A DNA stretch of 64,000 nt from Linnemannia hyalina (lineage: Eukaryota; Mortierellomycota; Mortierellomycetes; Mortierellales; Mortierellaceae), in assembly GCA_019671135.1 (NCBI GenBank), contig JAHRHY010000019.1, forward strand, positions 248,001-312,000. The letters run 5' to 3'. The translations under genes were made by a program, and so were the position numbers. Under the pieces are notes generated by a model. The model saw nothing but the letters and a program-made list of their open reading frames with translations, was not told the origin of the DNA and made no database searches. The number at the start of each line of letters is the position of its first letter. The first letter of the stretch is position 1. This document shows positions 33,641-45,349 of the stretch, in pieces.

Positions 33641-34264
33641 AGGAATCGAGGTGGCGAGTTGAGCCAAAGAGGAGGAGATGGCCGTATTGACTGCGGGGCC
33701 ATTATCAATCATAGTTAACATCGGACGGTGTTGAGGAGATTGTTGATGGCAATCAAGGTAAAAAAAGGAAGAATAACAATAAGAAAGACTGTTTGTCGAG
33801 GGTGATGTTTGGATGTTGGGTTGTTGGGCTGTTGAGTTGTCGGATGATTAGTGTTCGAGTGTTCAATGATCGTTGATGAGAGTATAAAAGTTTCGGTGTT
33901 CGAGTGTTCGGTGATCGTCGATGAAAGCAGGTGGAATCGAAATTCAAGGAAGGCAATTCCGACCTTTGCTACTAATGTAATAGCTTAAGATCAAATGGAT
34001 AAGCAGTGTTTGTATTTATTTATGAAAAGAAGGCATTGTCTATTTTTATACGCGAGGGGAATGTGGCTATGAGCAGGCACATACTATTGCATCAACTCAC
34101 CATCGACCCACCTTATTTCCTTGTCACCAAGAATGCGTATGGCTGGCCTCCTGGTGATATCAAAGGACGCTTTTGATTATCGCTAATATCGGCATGTTTT
34201 ATTAATATTCAGTATTTTAAGCAAAGGAGATAAACTGACAGAAACAGAGTAGCAGTGATAGTGT
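33641..34264. other. Spacer, no gene seen
   Basis: AT-rich sequence between the retroelement and the next gene. It contains two imperfect copies of a word like GTGTTCGAGTGTTC(A/G)(A/G)TGATCGT with TTGATGAG nearby (about 33850 and 33898), a short tandem-like duplication. Nothing else is supported. Confidence 0.5.
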
Positions 34265-35713
34265 TTAGTGGATGGAGGCATTCCTTCTTCTTGCAATGTT
34301 GTCTGCAACGACTCGGTTCTTGTCAGAGATGACCTTCGAGAAAAGATTCGCCAAAGTCTGCAGAATATCCTCAGCCTCCGGAGTCCTGGTGACGTTCAAC
34401 TCATTGTCCACAAAAAGTTCCGAGAATTCCGCAAGACATTTAGCAACCTTTCCTTCCAGAGGGGAGTCGTCAACATCTGATTTCGTCAAGATGATTCCCT
34501 CAGGGCACTTCTCCAGGGACCGCACATACAGCTGATGGAAGACCTTGGCTCCCTGGACCTTCCACAGATATAAAGTGAAAATTGTCACTGGCATTGTCTC
34601 CACGTCGTTCTGTCCCTCTGCAATGGCCCGTCTGGTCGTATATGTTGTGGGGTATCCAAAGGCTGTTCGAACTTGTGCCAAGCCAAGGACCGAATTGCCA
34701 AGCAGCGACTGTTCCTGTCTCTCCCGTGAGATCAACAGACGAGTGTGTTCCGACACCACAAACGCTCCGCACCGGCCAGGACCAACATGAATCTGACCGT
34801 CTTCCTCAGACGAAGTGACCAGATAATTTCCGGCGCTTGTTCCGATGACGAAATGTGGGTTGTTGAACCTGTCCGGGATGGTGAGAATCTTGATCGCCTT
34901 TGGATACTGGGAGGTCGACTGGTCATCTGGAACGCTGGTGTGGTGTGCCCTTACGGATTCACCATGCGGGTCCTGTGACCTATCCCTCAAGTAGTGTTCC
35001 GCGCAGATGATCCTTGATTGTCTATTTCCTGTCACGACAATGGCGCCTACGAGACGCTCCATCCCAGACTCCCCGCCTTGCGTCATCACCTCAACGTGAT
35101 CCTGGTTGAGCGCATCCTCATACCCATCTGGTATTGTTGGGTGCTTGGAGATGTCGTTCGAGTTGCACAACGGGTAGAGGCTGAGAGAGTGGCCTTGTGG
35201 GAGTAGAGCTCGAACCTGTTCCGCAGCCTCCTGTGACATAAACGACGCCGTCTTGATGCCGGGTCCACACAATAAGTAGGGCTTCAACTTGGCGCATCTC
35301 GCTGTAGTAAGCATCATCTCAACGGTCAGATCTCCGCACAGTCCTTGAATTAGGCGACGCTTCTCCTGCTCGTCTTCCTCCTTTGTCCGTCTTTGAGTTT
35401 CCGCACCAGTCTTGAGCAGAGCCTGGGGTATATTTTGACGCGGCTGTTCATCGACTTCTTGATTTGGTAGTTGTGCTGCCGATTCAGGGTCCTGACTGTG
35501 ATAGGTACTCTTGCGGGCGTGCGAATCGTAGTGGCGCGTCGCTTGCTTCTTGCCAATCACAGCATCACATTCCTCACATTGTACTCGTTTCCTTCCGTCC
35601 GCTGCCGCTTTGAAAGTATGCAAGGAGCCATCGACCTTGTCCTTGATAACGATGCTTCCGTCGATGTTGCTCTTGGAGCGCTGGCTTGGTCCAAATCCGC
35701 TGGTATCAGTCAT
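34265..35713 (-). CDS. Orphan protein with C2H2-like motif
   Basis: A clean single-exon frame of 482 codons from ATG 35713 to the stop at 34265. Near residue 45 it has CEECDAVIGKKQATRHYDSH, a Cys-x2-Cys ... His-x4-His arrangement that could bind zinc (BED- or C2H2-like). The middle is charged and probably helical (KTGAETQRRTKEEDEQEKRR). The later half reads as a globular alpha/beta domain (FNNPHFVIGTSAGNYLV, GRCGAFVVSEHTRLLISRER). No catalytic triad or known transposase motif is seen. The frame is also open upstream to 35944, but that part contains a piggyBac-like cysteine motif and lacks an ATG, so it is left out. It lies inside the large inverted-repeat structure and may be cargo. Family unknown. 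Confidence 0.65.
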   Translation of the reverse strand: MTDTSGFGPSQRSKSNIDGSIVIKDKVDGSLHTFKAAADGRKRVQCEECDAVIGKKQATRHYDSHARKSTYHSQDPESAAQLPNQEVDEQPRQNIPQALLKTGAETQRRTKEEDEQEKRRLIQGLCGDLTVEMMLTTARCAKLKPYLLCGPGIKTASFMSQEAAEQVRALLPQGHSLSLYPLCNSNDISKHPTIPDGYEDALNQDHVEVMTQGGESGMERLVGAIVVTGNRQSRIICAEHYLRDRSQDPHGESVRAHHTSVPDDQSTSQYPKAIKILTIPDRFNNPHFVIGTSAGNYLVTSSEEDGQIHVGPGRCGAFVVSEHTRLLISRERQEQSLLGNSVLGLAQVRTAFGYPTTYTTRRAIAEGQNDVETMPVTIFTLYLWKVQGAKVFHQLYVRSLEKCPEGIILTKSDVDDSPLEGKVAKCLAEFSELFVDNELNVTRTPEAEDILQTLANLFSKVISDKNRVVADNIARRRNASIH

Positions 35714-35845
35714 CGTTTGTGAACAGAATATAGAATAGATACCGGGTATACTCGGGCTAGGGTAAATGAGGTCAGTAGTATGGCTGGGCCATGGACCGAT
35801 TGAAATGAAGAGATTCAAGTACAATTGACATGGTGGCAAAAAGAC

Positions 35846-35992
35846 AAAAGGATATTGGCGAAAGCAGTTGGATGTGGGTCTAAAACAAAGGGAAACATCG
35901 CACTTCACACAAACAACATTGGATCGTCTACGTCTGGAAGGCACGCCTTGCTTTTTGTCTTGGGTGGCACACCAGACACAGTTGCGCTCCTT
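35846..35992 (-). pseudogene. piggyBac-like C-terminal cysteine-rich tail
   Basis: The minus strand reads RNCVWCATQDKKQG, then VVCVKCDVSLCF and SNCFRQY. The C-x2-C ... C-x2-C-x4-C ... C-F spacing fits the RING-like cysteine-rich domain at the end of piggyBac transposases. One frame over, just upstream, LDPARFYEGGHMPDQLK provides the segment that normally precedes it. No DDD catalytic domain is found nearby, so only the tail survives. Confidence 0.55.
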
Positions 35993-36234
35993 TTCAATTG
36001 GTCAGGCATATGACCACCTTCATAGAAGCGGGCGGGGTCAAGGGCGTGTTTGTGCTTGGTGACATAGGCTGCTGGTCGGTTTGGCTGTTCGGGTTGGATT
36101 GTTGAGAAGAGGATGATCGTGGGCGTTTGTATCCTGCTCTCGTGATAGCGAAGTCGAGTGATTCCTCCTCGGCAAATGCAAGCTATTGCTATTCAAGAGT
36201 GACAAAACGAACAAAAAAAAAAAGAGAGACATAC

Positions 36235-36787
36235 CTTGCTTCGCCCATGGTGCTTCTCCAGAGCCATTGTCTCCTGGAGCCCCATTCAGTCCTGCGCGGC
36301 CCTTACCTCGTCCACCACGGCCACCACGGCCACCACGGCCACCACGTTTACCTCTACCACCACGGCCACCTCTTCCTCCTCTACCTCCTTTGGCTCCATC
36401 TCCACCTAGGCCTCCATCACCCCCATCACCACCTTGATCACCACCATCTCCACCCACGCCTCCATCTCCACCAGGTCCGCCCTCTATCACTACAACTCCT
36501 CCAGGTCCACCTTCTCCACCTGGTCCACCTTGGATAGTACCCTCTCCTCCTTCACCTCCTTCCCCTCCAGCAGCTCCTACAATCTCAGGTGCATCGTTGA
36601 ATTGTTCCTGATCCGAATCACCCAACACTTCTCGATGAGAGAGAACATGTGTCAGTGAGCCATCTTCCTCCATCTCCTCCAGGTCACTAAGGAACATTCT
36701 GGGGGCAGCGAGTTGAAGACTGTGCAAGTCGTGCTGCATCTCTTCAAGGACATCTCTGCCGGGAAAGTCAATGTCAGGGTGTGGCAT
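36235..36787 (-). CDS. Glycine-rich, collagen-like first exon
   Basis: ATG at 36787 opens a frame with an acidic N-terminus (DVLEEMQHDLHSLQLAAPRM, EEMEEDGSLTHVLSHREVLG) followed by about 100 residues of Gly-rich repeats, first GGxGG with acidic or hydrophobic spacers, then GGRGGRGGRG, then GAPGDNGSGEAPWAKQ. The frame reaches a good donor site (AAG|GTATGT at 36235/36234). A possible acceptor at about 36165 (GAATAG) leads into the sequence before the piggyBac-like tail, so the two could be exons of one broken transposase gene or a host gene. The GGRG part resembles RGG-type RNA-binding tracts but could equally be low-complexity drift. Confidence 0.5.
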
Positions 36788-36805
36788 GGGTGAAATAAGG
36801 TTCAA

Positions 36806-38980
36806 GAGTGATAATCGGCAGGCGGGATGTCTTTTTTTGAGGATGATGCTATGATGAACATCAACTTTCCTAGAGAAGGTAGGGGACTAGTGACATAACA
36901 GTATTTGTCGTAATCGTATTATTAACAAAGAAACCAGCCAAAATGCCGGTCGAAAACAGACAAAGGGATACCACGCCTTCCTGGAATGGACGCGCCCTCG
37001 GCGCGCATCATGTTCAACAGCAGTCTGGATTCCGTTCGGATCCTTTCCTTCGCCACGTTGTGTGTCGCCAAGTGATGTAGAAACCATCCAGAGCACGCCC
37101 TGTCCACGAGTCCGCAAGACCTCTGCTGTTGTAGCCCAACACCCGACCACAAGCCGACATATCGTCTAACGGCGTAACAACACATAACGGGTCGATATGC
37201 GGATCAAATTCGCTTTAGCAGCACCACTACGAGGGGTCTACTTTACTGTCAGCACCCCTCTCCGACAACTCCCTCTCCTCCAACACCTCTCGATCAACAC
37301 CAATATGCGGTCTCCTTGGAACTATCCCAGTTGTTCCCCAGAGAACTCAGTCCTTTATGCTCTCGGTGCCATTTGGCTAATATAGATCCCCCTTTTTATT
37401 ATCCTTTATCTCACCCCCTCCATTGAATCACTATCTGTAGAACAGCATTCCTGCCAACCACGCTCTCTCTCGCGCTCCCTTCTACCGATCTTGGAACCAC
37501 GAGATTTCTCTTCTTCCGTTTTGGTAAGCACCTGACTCCTATATCAGCGTGCGCGGGTGTTGCTTTGCGTATTCTTTGTAAATAGTTCCCTTTATTTATT
37601 AATGAACTTCCCCCTTCCCTTATATAGATCTGTACGCTTTCCCGTCGTTTTCCTTTCACGTTTGGACATTTCCTCACGCCCCTTTTTGGTTCCCAAGCCC
37701 TCCCGATCCACATTGGGTAAGGACCTAGTTCCCTCTTTTAGACGGTTAGACGTGTGCATTTCTTGTAGTATCATAGTGGCTAGCTCCTTTCATTAACAGA
37801 TAGTAATCTTTGTTTTAGACCCACCTCACGACACTAGCTCTTTGGAATAAAAAGACGAGTGGCAAATTCTTCAGAGCACAAACGATCGACCCCCTTTCCT
37901 TCGACCCCCTTTTCTTCTCCCAAAAAAAATCCCAACTGCTGCACTGACCTCTGGTTACCAGTTCTAGAGATTCAGTCTGCGGTTGACGAACGCTTTTTTT
38001 TTAGTCTCTGTCTTAATTGATAGTTATTTCAGAGGGCAAATACGAGCCTGTCCCTTTCATAACTTGACCAATGACCAGACATATGTTAAGCATATGTTAC
38101 CGTAGGGGTAGGGAAAGGGAAAGCACTGCCCACCAATCCAAGTGTATTTAAATCGCCAAAATCGCCAGACATGGATCTTCTCTGACACACAGATAACTCA
38201 ATGCCTAAAGACCGGTCAAAAAAAAATGAAGCACTCTATACACTGCCAAACTCCTCAATTGTCGAGTCTGTCGCCTCAATTTCGAATGTTAGGTGGATGG
38301 TCCAAATGGCGACGGTCGCTCGGGTTCTCCTCACTGTCACAGACGACGGCACTGTTTTTGTGATGTTCGAGAGGTCCCAATTTTCCCGGACAAGCCAGCA
38401 TCGGCCTGTGCGTGCACTCTTTTTTCTCCTTCCGTCACACTATATCACTCCTCTTCACTTTGTTTTCTTTTCTCTCAGTGATCAGCATTCTATCTCTCTC
38501 AAAGAAGAAACAGACAAATGGAGGAAATGAGAACCATTTTATTATTATTTTTTTCGTCTCCCTCCCGCAAGCGTAGCCGCGGGCACTATTCTAGCAAAAA
38601 AAACTTACTTTCTCCATATCGATATCGCTCTTATTAGAGCATGACCAGCCAATGAAATGCAATAGCCACATCGAATTCTTGGACAAACTAAAAGAATACA
38701 AACGACATTCGGACGTCTAGCAACCTCAGGCATCAAAAAAAACTTGTCATTGCCAACTTCACACTTGTCGCAAACTCCTTATGAACAGCACCAATGAGAA
38801 ATCAATCAACGGACTAAATACGTGGCATTCTGGAATTGCTCTCACACAAATAAAGCTCATATCAGCCGCATTAGCCACAACAGCCACAATAGTGACAATA
38901 CCACAAGATAGGACGATTATTTTACCGACTCATCGCATGGACTGATGACCCGTCGCATGGGACAATGAATCGATGGTTGT
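36806..38980. other. Spacer, no gene seen
   Basis: About 2.2 kb with only short, unsupported open frames. The part at 37200-37960 has repeated GTAAG/TATATAG words and an LTR-like base composition, but no matching second copy is present in the window. Confidence 0.45.
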
Positions 38981-38984
38981 AGCG

Positions 38985-40424
38985 TAGGTCAATGTTGGTC
39001 GCTTGGGTCGATGGTGGTCGCTTGGGTCGATGCTAGTCGCTTGGGTCGATGGTGGTCGCTTGGGTCAATGTTGGTCGCTTGGGTCGATGGTGGTCGCTTG
39101 GGTCGATGGTGGTCGCTTGGGTCAATGTTGGTCGCTTGGGTCGATGGTGGTCGCTTGGGTCGATGGTGGTCGCTTGGGTCGATGCTGGTCGCTTGGGTCG
39201 ATGGTGGTCGCTTGGGTCAATGTTGGTCGCTTGGGTCGATGGTGGTCGCTTGGGTCGATGGTGGTCGCTTGGGTCGATGCTGGTCGCTTGGGTCGATGGT
39301 GGTCGCTTGGGTCGATGGTGGTCGCTTGGGTCAATGTTGGTCGCTTGGGTCGATGGTGGTCGCTTGGGTCGATGCTGGTCGCTTGGGTCGATGCTGGTCG
39401 CTTGGGTCGATGGTGGTCGCTTGGGTCAATGTTGGTCGCTTGGGTCGATGGTGGTCGCTTGGGTCGATGGTGGTCGCTTGGGTCGATGGTGGTCGCTTGG
39501 GTCGATGGTGGTCGCTTGGGTCAATGTTGGTCGCTTGGGTCGATGGTGGTCGCTTGGGTCGATGCTGGTCGCTTGGGTCGATGGTGGTCGCTTGGGTCGA
39601 TGCTAGTCGCTTGGGTCGATGGTGGTCGCTTGGGTCGATGGTGGTCGCTTGGGTCGATGGTGGTCGCTTGGGTCGAGGGCGGGAGCGTGGGTCGATGCTG
39701 GTCGCTTGGGTCGATGGCGGTCGCTTGGGTCGATGGTGGTCGCTTGGGTCGATGGTGGTCGCTTGGGTCGATGGTGGTCGCCTGGGTCAATGTTGGTCGC
39801 TTGGTCGCTTGGGTCGATGCTGGTCGCTTGGGTCGATGGCGGGAGCGTGGGTCGATGGTGGTCGCTTGGGTCGATGGTGGTCGCTTGGGTCGATGGTGGT
39901 CGCTTGGGTCGATGGCGGGAGCGTGGGTCGATGCTGGTCGCTTGGGTCGATGGGGGTCGCTTGGGTCGATGGTGGTCGCTTGGGTCGATGGTGGTCGCTT
40001 GGGTCGATGGTGGTCGCTTGGGTCGATGCTAGTCGCTTGGGTCGATGGTGGTCGCTTGGGTCGATGGTGGTCGCTTGGGTCGATGGTGGTCGCTTGGGTC
40101 GAGGGCGGGAGCGTGGGTCGATGCTGGTCGCTTGGGTCGATGGCGGTCGCTTGGGTCGATGGTGGTCGCTTGGGTCGATGGTGGTCGCTTGGGTCGATGG
40201 TGGTCGCCTGGGTCGATGGTGGTCATTTGGTCGCTTGGGTCGATGCTGGTCGCTTGGGTCGATGGCGGGAGCGTGGGTCGATGGTGGTCGCTTGGGTCGA
40301 TGGTGGTCGCTTGGGTCGATGGTGGTCGCTTGGGTCGATGGCGGGAGCGTGGGTCGATGCTGGTCGCTTGGGTCGATGGGGGTCGCTTGGGTCGATGCTG
40401 GTCGCTTGGGTCGATGCTCGGTCG
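38985..40424 (+). repeat. 19-bp minisatellite, about 75 units
   Basis: The unit is GGTCGCTTGGGTCGATGGT with variants (TCAATGTT, CGATGCTA, CGATGGCGGGAGCG). Variant units form a higher-order pattern: the stretch starting at 39601 is repeated from 40027 (period about 426 bp), including the GAGGGCGGGAGCGTGG variant and the shortened TTGGTCGCTTGG unit. Because 19 is not a multiple of 3 and the unit lacks stops, all three plus frames and much of the minus strand stay open for hundreds of codons; the encoded 19-residue repeat is a by-product. Confidence 0.97.
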
Positions 40425-40490
40425 ATGGGCACACAAATTACGTCACCGAAGACGCGTTTGTACCCACACAACTAACTATTGTGTGCCCAT
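40425..40490. repeat. 12-bp perfect inverted repeat at the minisatellite edge
   Basis: ATGGGCACACAA (40425-40436) and TTGTGTGCCCAT (40479-40490) are perfect complements with 42 nt between. The left half begins where the minisatellite stops. It could be a short terminal repeat of a small insertion or a chance hairpin. Confidence 0.75.
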
Positions 40491-40939
40491 GGCGGGTGTC
40501 TTCAGTAGTGTGACGGAAAACTCTTAATTCGGCAATGGACAGCCACTGATATGCTGACATGCTGCAATTTTCATCCTTACTTTCTGACCGTTACCCTCAT
40601 TTCCCTCCTTGTTGCCCTCATTTTTTCATGCCATGGTTCTCGTCCTCATTTCCTTCCTTTCCTTCATTCTCGCCCTCATTCTCAACTTCTCCCTCATTTT
40701 TTCTTAGCCTCATTCTCACCCTTGTTCTCACCGACATTGCCACCCCCATTATTGTCACCTTCAAGGCCAAATGCAAGGCAATTTAGAGGAATCGATAAAA
40801 TTCACGCTGGTCGATAGTAGCGACATTGTTGACGATAAACGACTGTAGCGCCTTGAAGGCAGGGTTGTGCGTCACAGTACGCTGTATCGGTATCGGTAAC
40901 TGACTGAGTATCCATTGGACGTTCTTGCTGTTAGCCCTT

Positions 40940-43228
40940 ATGAACAATAATCAAAATTATCCCTTGCCTACCATGTTATTTCAACCGTGTGGAGTCGATG
41001 ACCTTTGTGAACGGGACGTAGCTGAGTTCCTTGATCCCCTACAAGGACTTGCTCTTGCTGTAAAGGATGACGAGAAAAAATATGACGACGACGACGTCAA
41101 GGAGGAGCAGGAGACAATTGCAACCTTGTACCAAGATGAACCCGCCGCCCTCAACACCCTCAAGGCGCGTCTCGCTGGCGACGTTCCGTGGCTTGGAGGC
41201 TCTATTCCATATCCTCTTGTCACTTTGCAGACGCCCTAATCCCCCCCTCCCGAGGGGCGTGTATTTTGATTATGAACCCAAGATCTTTTACTATCCTGAA
41301 CGAACGTACGAAGACTGGCTTGAGTTGGATAACTCGCAGCACCTGTTTCACTGGTGGCAGGAGACGAGTGAGATTTGCTCGGAGGCCAGCCCATTCTCGT
41401 ACACACAGACTTGGTACTGTCACTGCGCCGGCAAGCCCGAAATCAAGAAGAAGGCTGAGGATAAAAAGCGTCGCCAGGTTTTCAAGTCTTCCAAGCACAT
41501 GGGATGCCTTGCTCGTGTATATATTCACAAGTTCAAGGACGGATATCCTCCAGCCTCTGGTTACCCTCCTACCAATGCGAGCAAGCGCGTTCGTTTGACA
41601 TATTATGGCCGCCATACTGGTCACGTCTTGGGCGAACTTGAGGGATTCCAGCATCTGCGTATTAGCCAACCTGTCCGAGAGGCCATCCTGAGCTATCTCA
41701 AGCTAGGCTTGGGGAAAGGAGCTATCAAGGACAAACTTACCCCCCATTCCGATGCTCTCCATAGCCGCTTGTCAGAAGGGACACTCACGCGCGACGACTT
41801 TGTGACAGTCGTCGACATTTCCAACATGTACGACGCCTATTGGAGGAGCATCCGGACTGTCGTATTTCATTGTCCATTTGGGCGGAAAGAAAGCAGGCTG
41901 AAGGAAACTTCGTCTTCCGATGGCCTACGGATGGATCGACGACCAAATTTGGTCATGAATTCTCTTCCCCTTGGCAGTTGGACAAGCTCCGAGCTTCTGG
42001 AGGAGCGGTCGGATTTGATTCGACACACAATACCTGCAAGGGCAACGCCGAGCTTTACACTGTCATTGTCCAAGACCCTCAGACGTTGCGTGGAATCCCA
42101 GTAGCCTTTTTTTTGACCGAGGATAAGACCGCAGAGCCCTTGCAGGCATGGCTGGTCGCTCTCGAGGCGCACGCCGGTATCTGCTTCCTCTACATCACGA
42201 CCGACGACTCCAAGGTTGAATACAAGGCTATCAAACACGGTTTGGGCGATCATGTTCGCACCCACCTTTGCCTTTGGCATGTTGCTCGAGCGTGGGGCAT
42301 GCAGATCAAGAAATTGGTCACGGACGACAACCCTCATCAGCAACACCACCTTCAATATGAAGCCCGCGAGCTCCTGCACAAGATCATGTAAGAGCGAGAT
42401 ATGAAGACAGCCAATGAGTTGATCGTGGTGTTTCGACAAGTCTGGGAGATGCTTTCGAAGCCCTTGGTGGATTACATGGAGGAGAACTACCTCAAAGAGC
42501 GTCGCCGCCAGCTCTGGATGAAGTCTTACCGTCAAGATGTCTACTACGCGTCGATGGACACCAGCAACTATGTTGAGTCTTGGCACAACCAGTTGAAGTC
42601 GAACCACCTCAAGCACCACTACCGAGCGCGAGCGGATCGCATCCTCTACATTCTCACAGAAGTCGTTCTGGAGGCATTCAAGAAGGACGAGTTTGGAGCA
42701 ATCATCCGTGTTGGCCGTAGGACGAAAGGCGAGGTTCTCGACATTCTACGCCAACGAGATGTGCAGGCTATGACAGAAGAGACTATCCAGAAGAATGTCC
42801 TAATTATTGATGCTCGTTACATTGTCGAGTCGATCACCTTTCCAGTCACTTATTACAACTTGTCGCTAACTGATGGTTTGGCCAACAGCTGCTCCTGCGA
42901 GTATTTTCTCCGGCACCGTCGTCTCTGTAAGCATATCCTTATGGCCTTCCGCAAGTTCCTTGGCAATCTTCGGCTTCCGTTTAACAACGACTTCTATGTT
43001 TCAAGAACCCTTACTGACTTCACGACCGCTTCGGACTTCAAGCAAGAGGATATCAAGAGAGATGAGACGCCTGAAGACGAGCGTGAACAAAATCGTTTGC
43101 GCGATCGCGCTCGTGCTCTAGTGGAGTCCTTCTCTCGTTGTACTCGAGACGCCATTATGACCGAAGAAACTATTCGTATCCTTGAACTATTGGTCGACCA
43201 TGGAGGTTGCCTTCTAAAAGAAGGATAA
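40940..43228 (+). mobile_element. Mutator-like (MULE) transposase, broken
   Basis: Plus-strand segments in order: a head from ATG 40940 (MNNNQNYPLPTMLF, acidic YDDDDVKEEQ), then in another frame GVYFDYEPKIFYYPERTYED with a Cys/His region (YCHCAGK ... HMGCLARVYIHKF ... RHTGHVLG, about 41260-41640), typical of the FAR1/MULE N-terminal zinc region. After a frame change near 41840 comes the MULE catalytic domain: GAVGFDSTHNTCKGN (first Asp), FLYITTDDSKVEYKAI (second Asp), THLCLWHVARAW. An in-frame TAA at 42389-42391 interrupts it, then the same frame continues with DTSNYVESWHNQLK and a SWIM zinc finger (SCSCEYFLRHRRLCKHIL, about 42887-42940). The end is at 43228. The first frame change near 41230 could be an intron (TTTGCAG acceptor) or a mutation. 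Nearest neighbour of the right inverted arm (450 bp away). Confidence 0.85.
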
Positions 43229-43681
43229 CAGCAAGCAGCGACAAAGGCAGACGTAACAAAGAGCATACAACTGGAAATAAAATGATTCCCTCTCTCTCTC
43301 TCTGTCTCTGTCTCTCTGTCTCTCTCTCTCTGTCTTTCTCTCTGTCTCTCTCTCTCTTTACCCTTTGTTCGTTCTTCAAACCGCACTTATCCGTCTTTTG
43401 GAGGCACTAGTGTAACGCTATAATCCACAACTATCATTCAGTACCCGATCTTTTGATGATTATGAACCCAATTTTTTTTTTTAAAAAAAACTACATAGCC
43501 ATATGCGCAAAAGGTGCTGTAACAATAACTCATAAGAGGACACCGGCTAGAAACGTCGTTCTAAGGTACTTTTCCAGTTGCAAAGCGACAAGATGACCCA
43601 CTTTGGTCCTTCATCCTACTAGCACATCTGCCTATGCAGTGAACAAATCTGATTGGCCCGCTGAGCAAGTACGTACAAAAT
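43229..43681. other. Spacer with CT/GT microsatellite
   Basis: A CTCT/CTGT simple repeat covers about 43285-43362; the remainder is AT-rich. No gene is seen before the right arm begins at 43682. Confidence 0.5.
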
Positions 43682-45161
43682 TATGTCTGCATTTGCGAGA
43701 ATGGTGTTAAGCAAAGGGTCCTAGGAGACTTTGTACTTTATTGGGACTTTGTATATTATTGAGTGGACTTCAAGAACTAGAAGGAAAAATAGTGAGCAGA
43801 TGGGGGCGAGAAGCAAGAAAAAAGAGAGATAGAGATGGTGCAGTTGGACTTGAACAAGATACTAGCTCGGTGCGATGTAGGCTTACCGGTTCATCTACTG
43901 CTGTTGTTGAACTTGCTGCTGCTATGGAACTTGCTGCTGTGGAACGTGCTGAGTGGACGAAGGGAGAAAGTGGACGAGGGGAGAAAGTGGACGAGGGGAG
44001 GAAAAAAAGAGAGGGAGGTTAAATTAGCAGCAAGAGAAGAAACAGACAATGTTTATTATACAAGGGGGACTGTGCAAGTGCCCAGCGCGGGGGGAGGGGG
44101 CGGTGATGGTGACAAAACAGAGACAGTCTGTGAACGTTGAATAAGATACCCCGGGGCCAGGAGAATAGACGGTACGTTCAACAGGAAGAGAAGAGGTTCG
44201 AGGTTCTGCTGTCGGCAACATTCGCCGTGGCTCCGTGCCGGAGTGCTTTGAAGAGCCACTCCCTCGACGACATTTCCATTTTCACTGGGAAAGCATGGAG
44301 GAACAACAGTAAGAAAGAGTGTTGTGAACAGACTTGTCGTTAAACACCACTAGTCTACTCGCCAGCGCTCTTTGTTTTTTTTTTCTCATGCTGTTTTTAG
44401 TATCGATTCAATACATTCTTCTGCGATCTTCTCGTCCTCTTGTTCGTGCTGCCTTCATACCTCAGGAACATGTCCAACCAATTGCAGGATATCAATCTAT
44501 GCAGCAATGCCGTTAAGGTCGGACCAGCAACTCATGCTATACCAAATCTCGGTATGTTTGACGCTGATAAAGACAGAAAGCATTAAGCATTTGGGTCCGA
44601 TGCTCTCATGACCCCACGTGACACGATGCATGTTGGGCGAAGTACTCTTCCTGATTCAATGTTGAGATGCATGCACTTTTAGTTTTGTGAATGAGAGTGT
44701 TTCTGAACAGGCATAAGGAAACGCCAGTTTTATGTGCCGTGTGCACTGAGTATACTCTTTGTTTTGTTCCTGCTTGCTTTTTTTTTTTCACTCCTCTGCA
44801 GCCAGTCAAAAAATGAAATGGAGGTGTAATTGATTAATGGGTATGAGGGAAGGGGTGCAGCATTCAAGAGACATGCACAAACATACAACATACAAACATA
44901 TATTGTACGTGTAAAAGATGTTAGTCGACCAAGAGGAAAGTAGGGAAAATACAGTCGAGTAAGAATACACAGCAGCTCGAGTGGAGGCGTACTTGGAGAG
45001 AGGTGAGAGAGGATGAAAGGAGGGACTGGAGGTGGAGAAAGATATGATAGCAATGGTGAGGAATGGAAGGAAGATGTTAGAGAGAGGATGAAGAAGGGCT
45101 AGAAGTTGGATCGATGTTTAAAGGAGAGTGGATGAGAACAGAGGAGGAGGAGGAAGAGGAG

Positions 45162-45202
<41 letters not shown>

Positions 45203-45349
45203 GGAAAAGGAGGAGGAGTGAGAGGTACCATGCTGTTGTTTAGGTGAAGAGCTACCTACTACTGTCGATGAAAGCAGAACAGGTGGCAAAAAAACAAGGT
45301 CAGTGGACTCGACAAAGGGATTGTTACGAAAAAAGAAAAGATTACTGCG

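Noticed and set aside
36127..36658. His/Pro-rich plus-strand ORFs opposite the glycine-rich exon
   Set aside because: They are shadows of the Gly-rich codons on the other strand.
37200..37960. A solo LTR
   Set aside because: The composition is suggestive, but no second copy, TG...CA ends or primer-binding site could be shown in this window.
38985..40424. CRISPR array
   Set aside because: Units are tandem without unique spacers and the genome is eukaryotic.
39003..40513. Open frames of 490 and 500 codons (and 215 on the minus strand) within the minisatellite
   Set aside because: They are a consequence of a stop-free 19-bp unit; all frames are open and no gene-like start, splice or composition signal is present.
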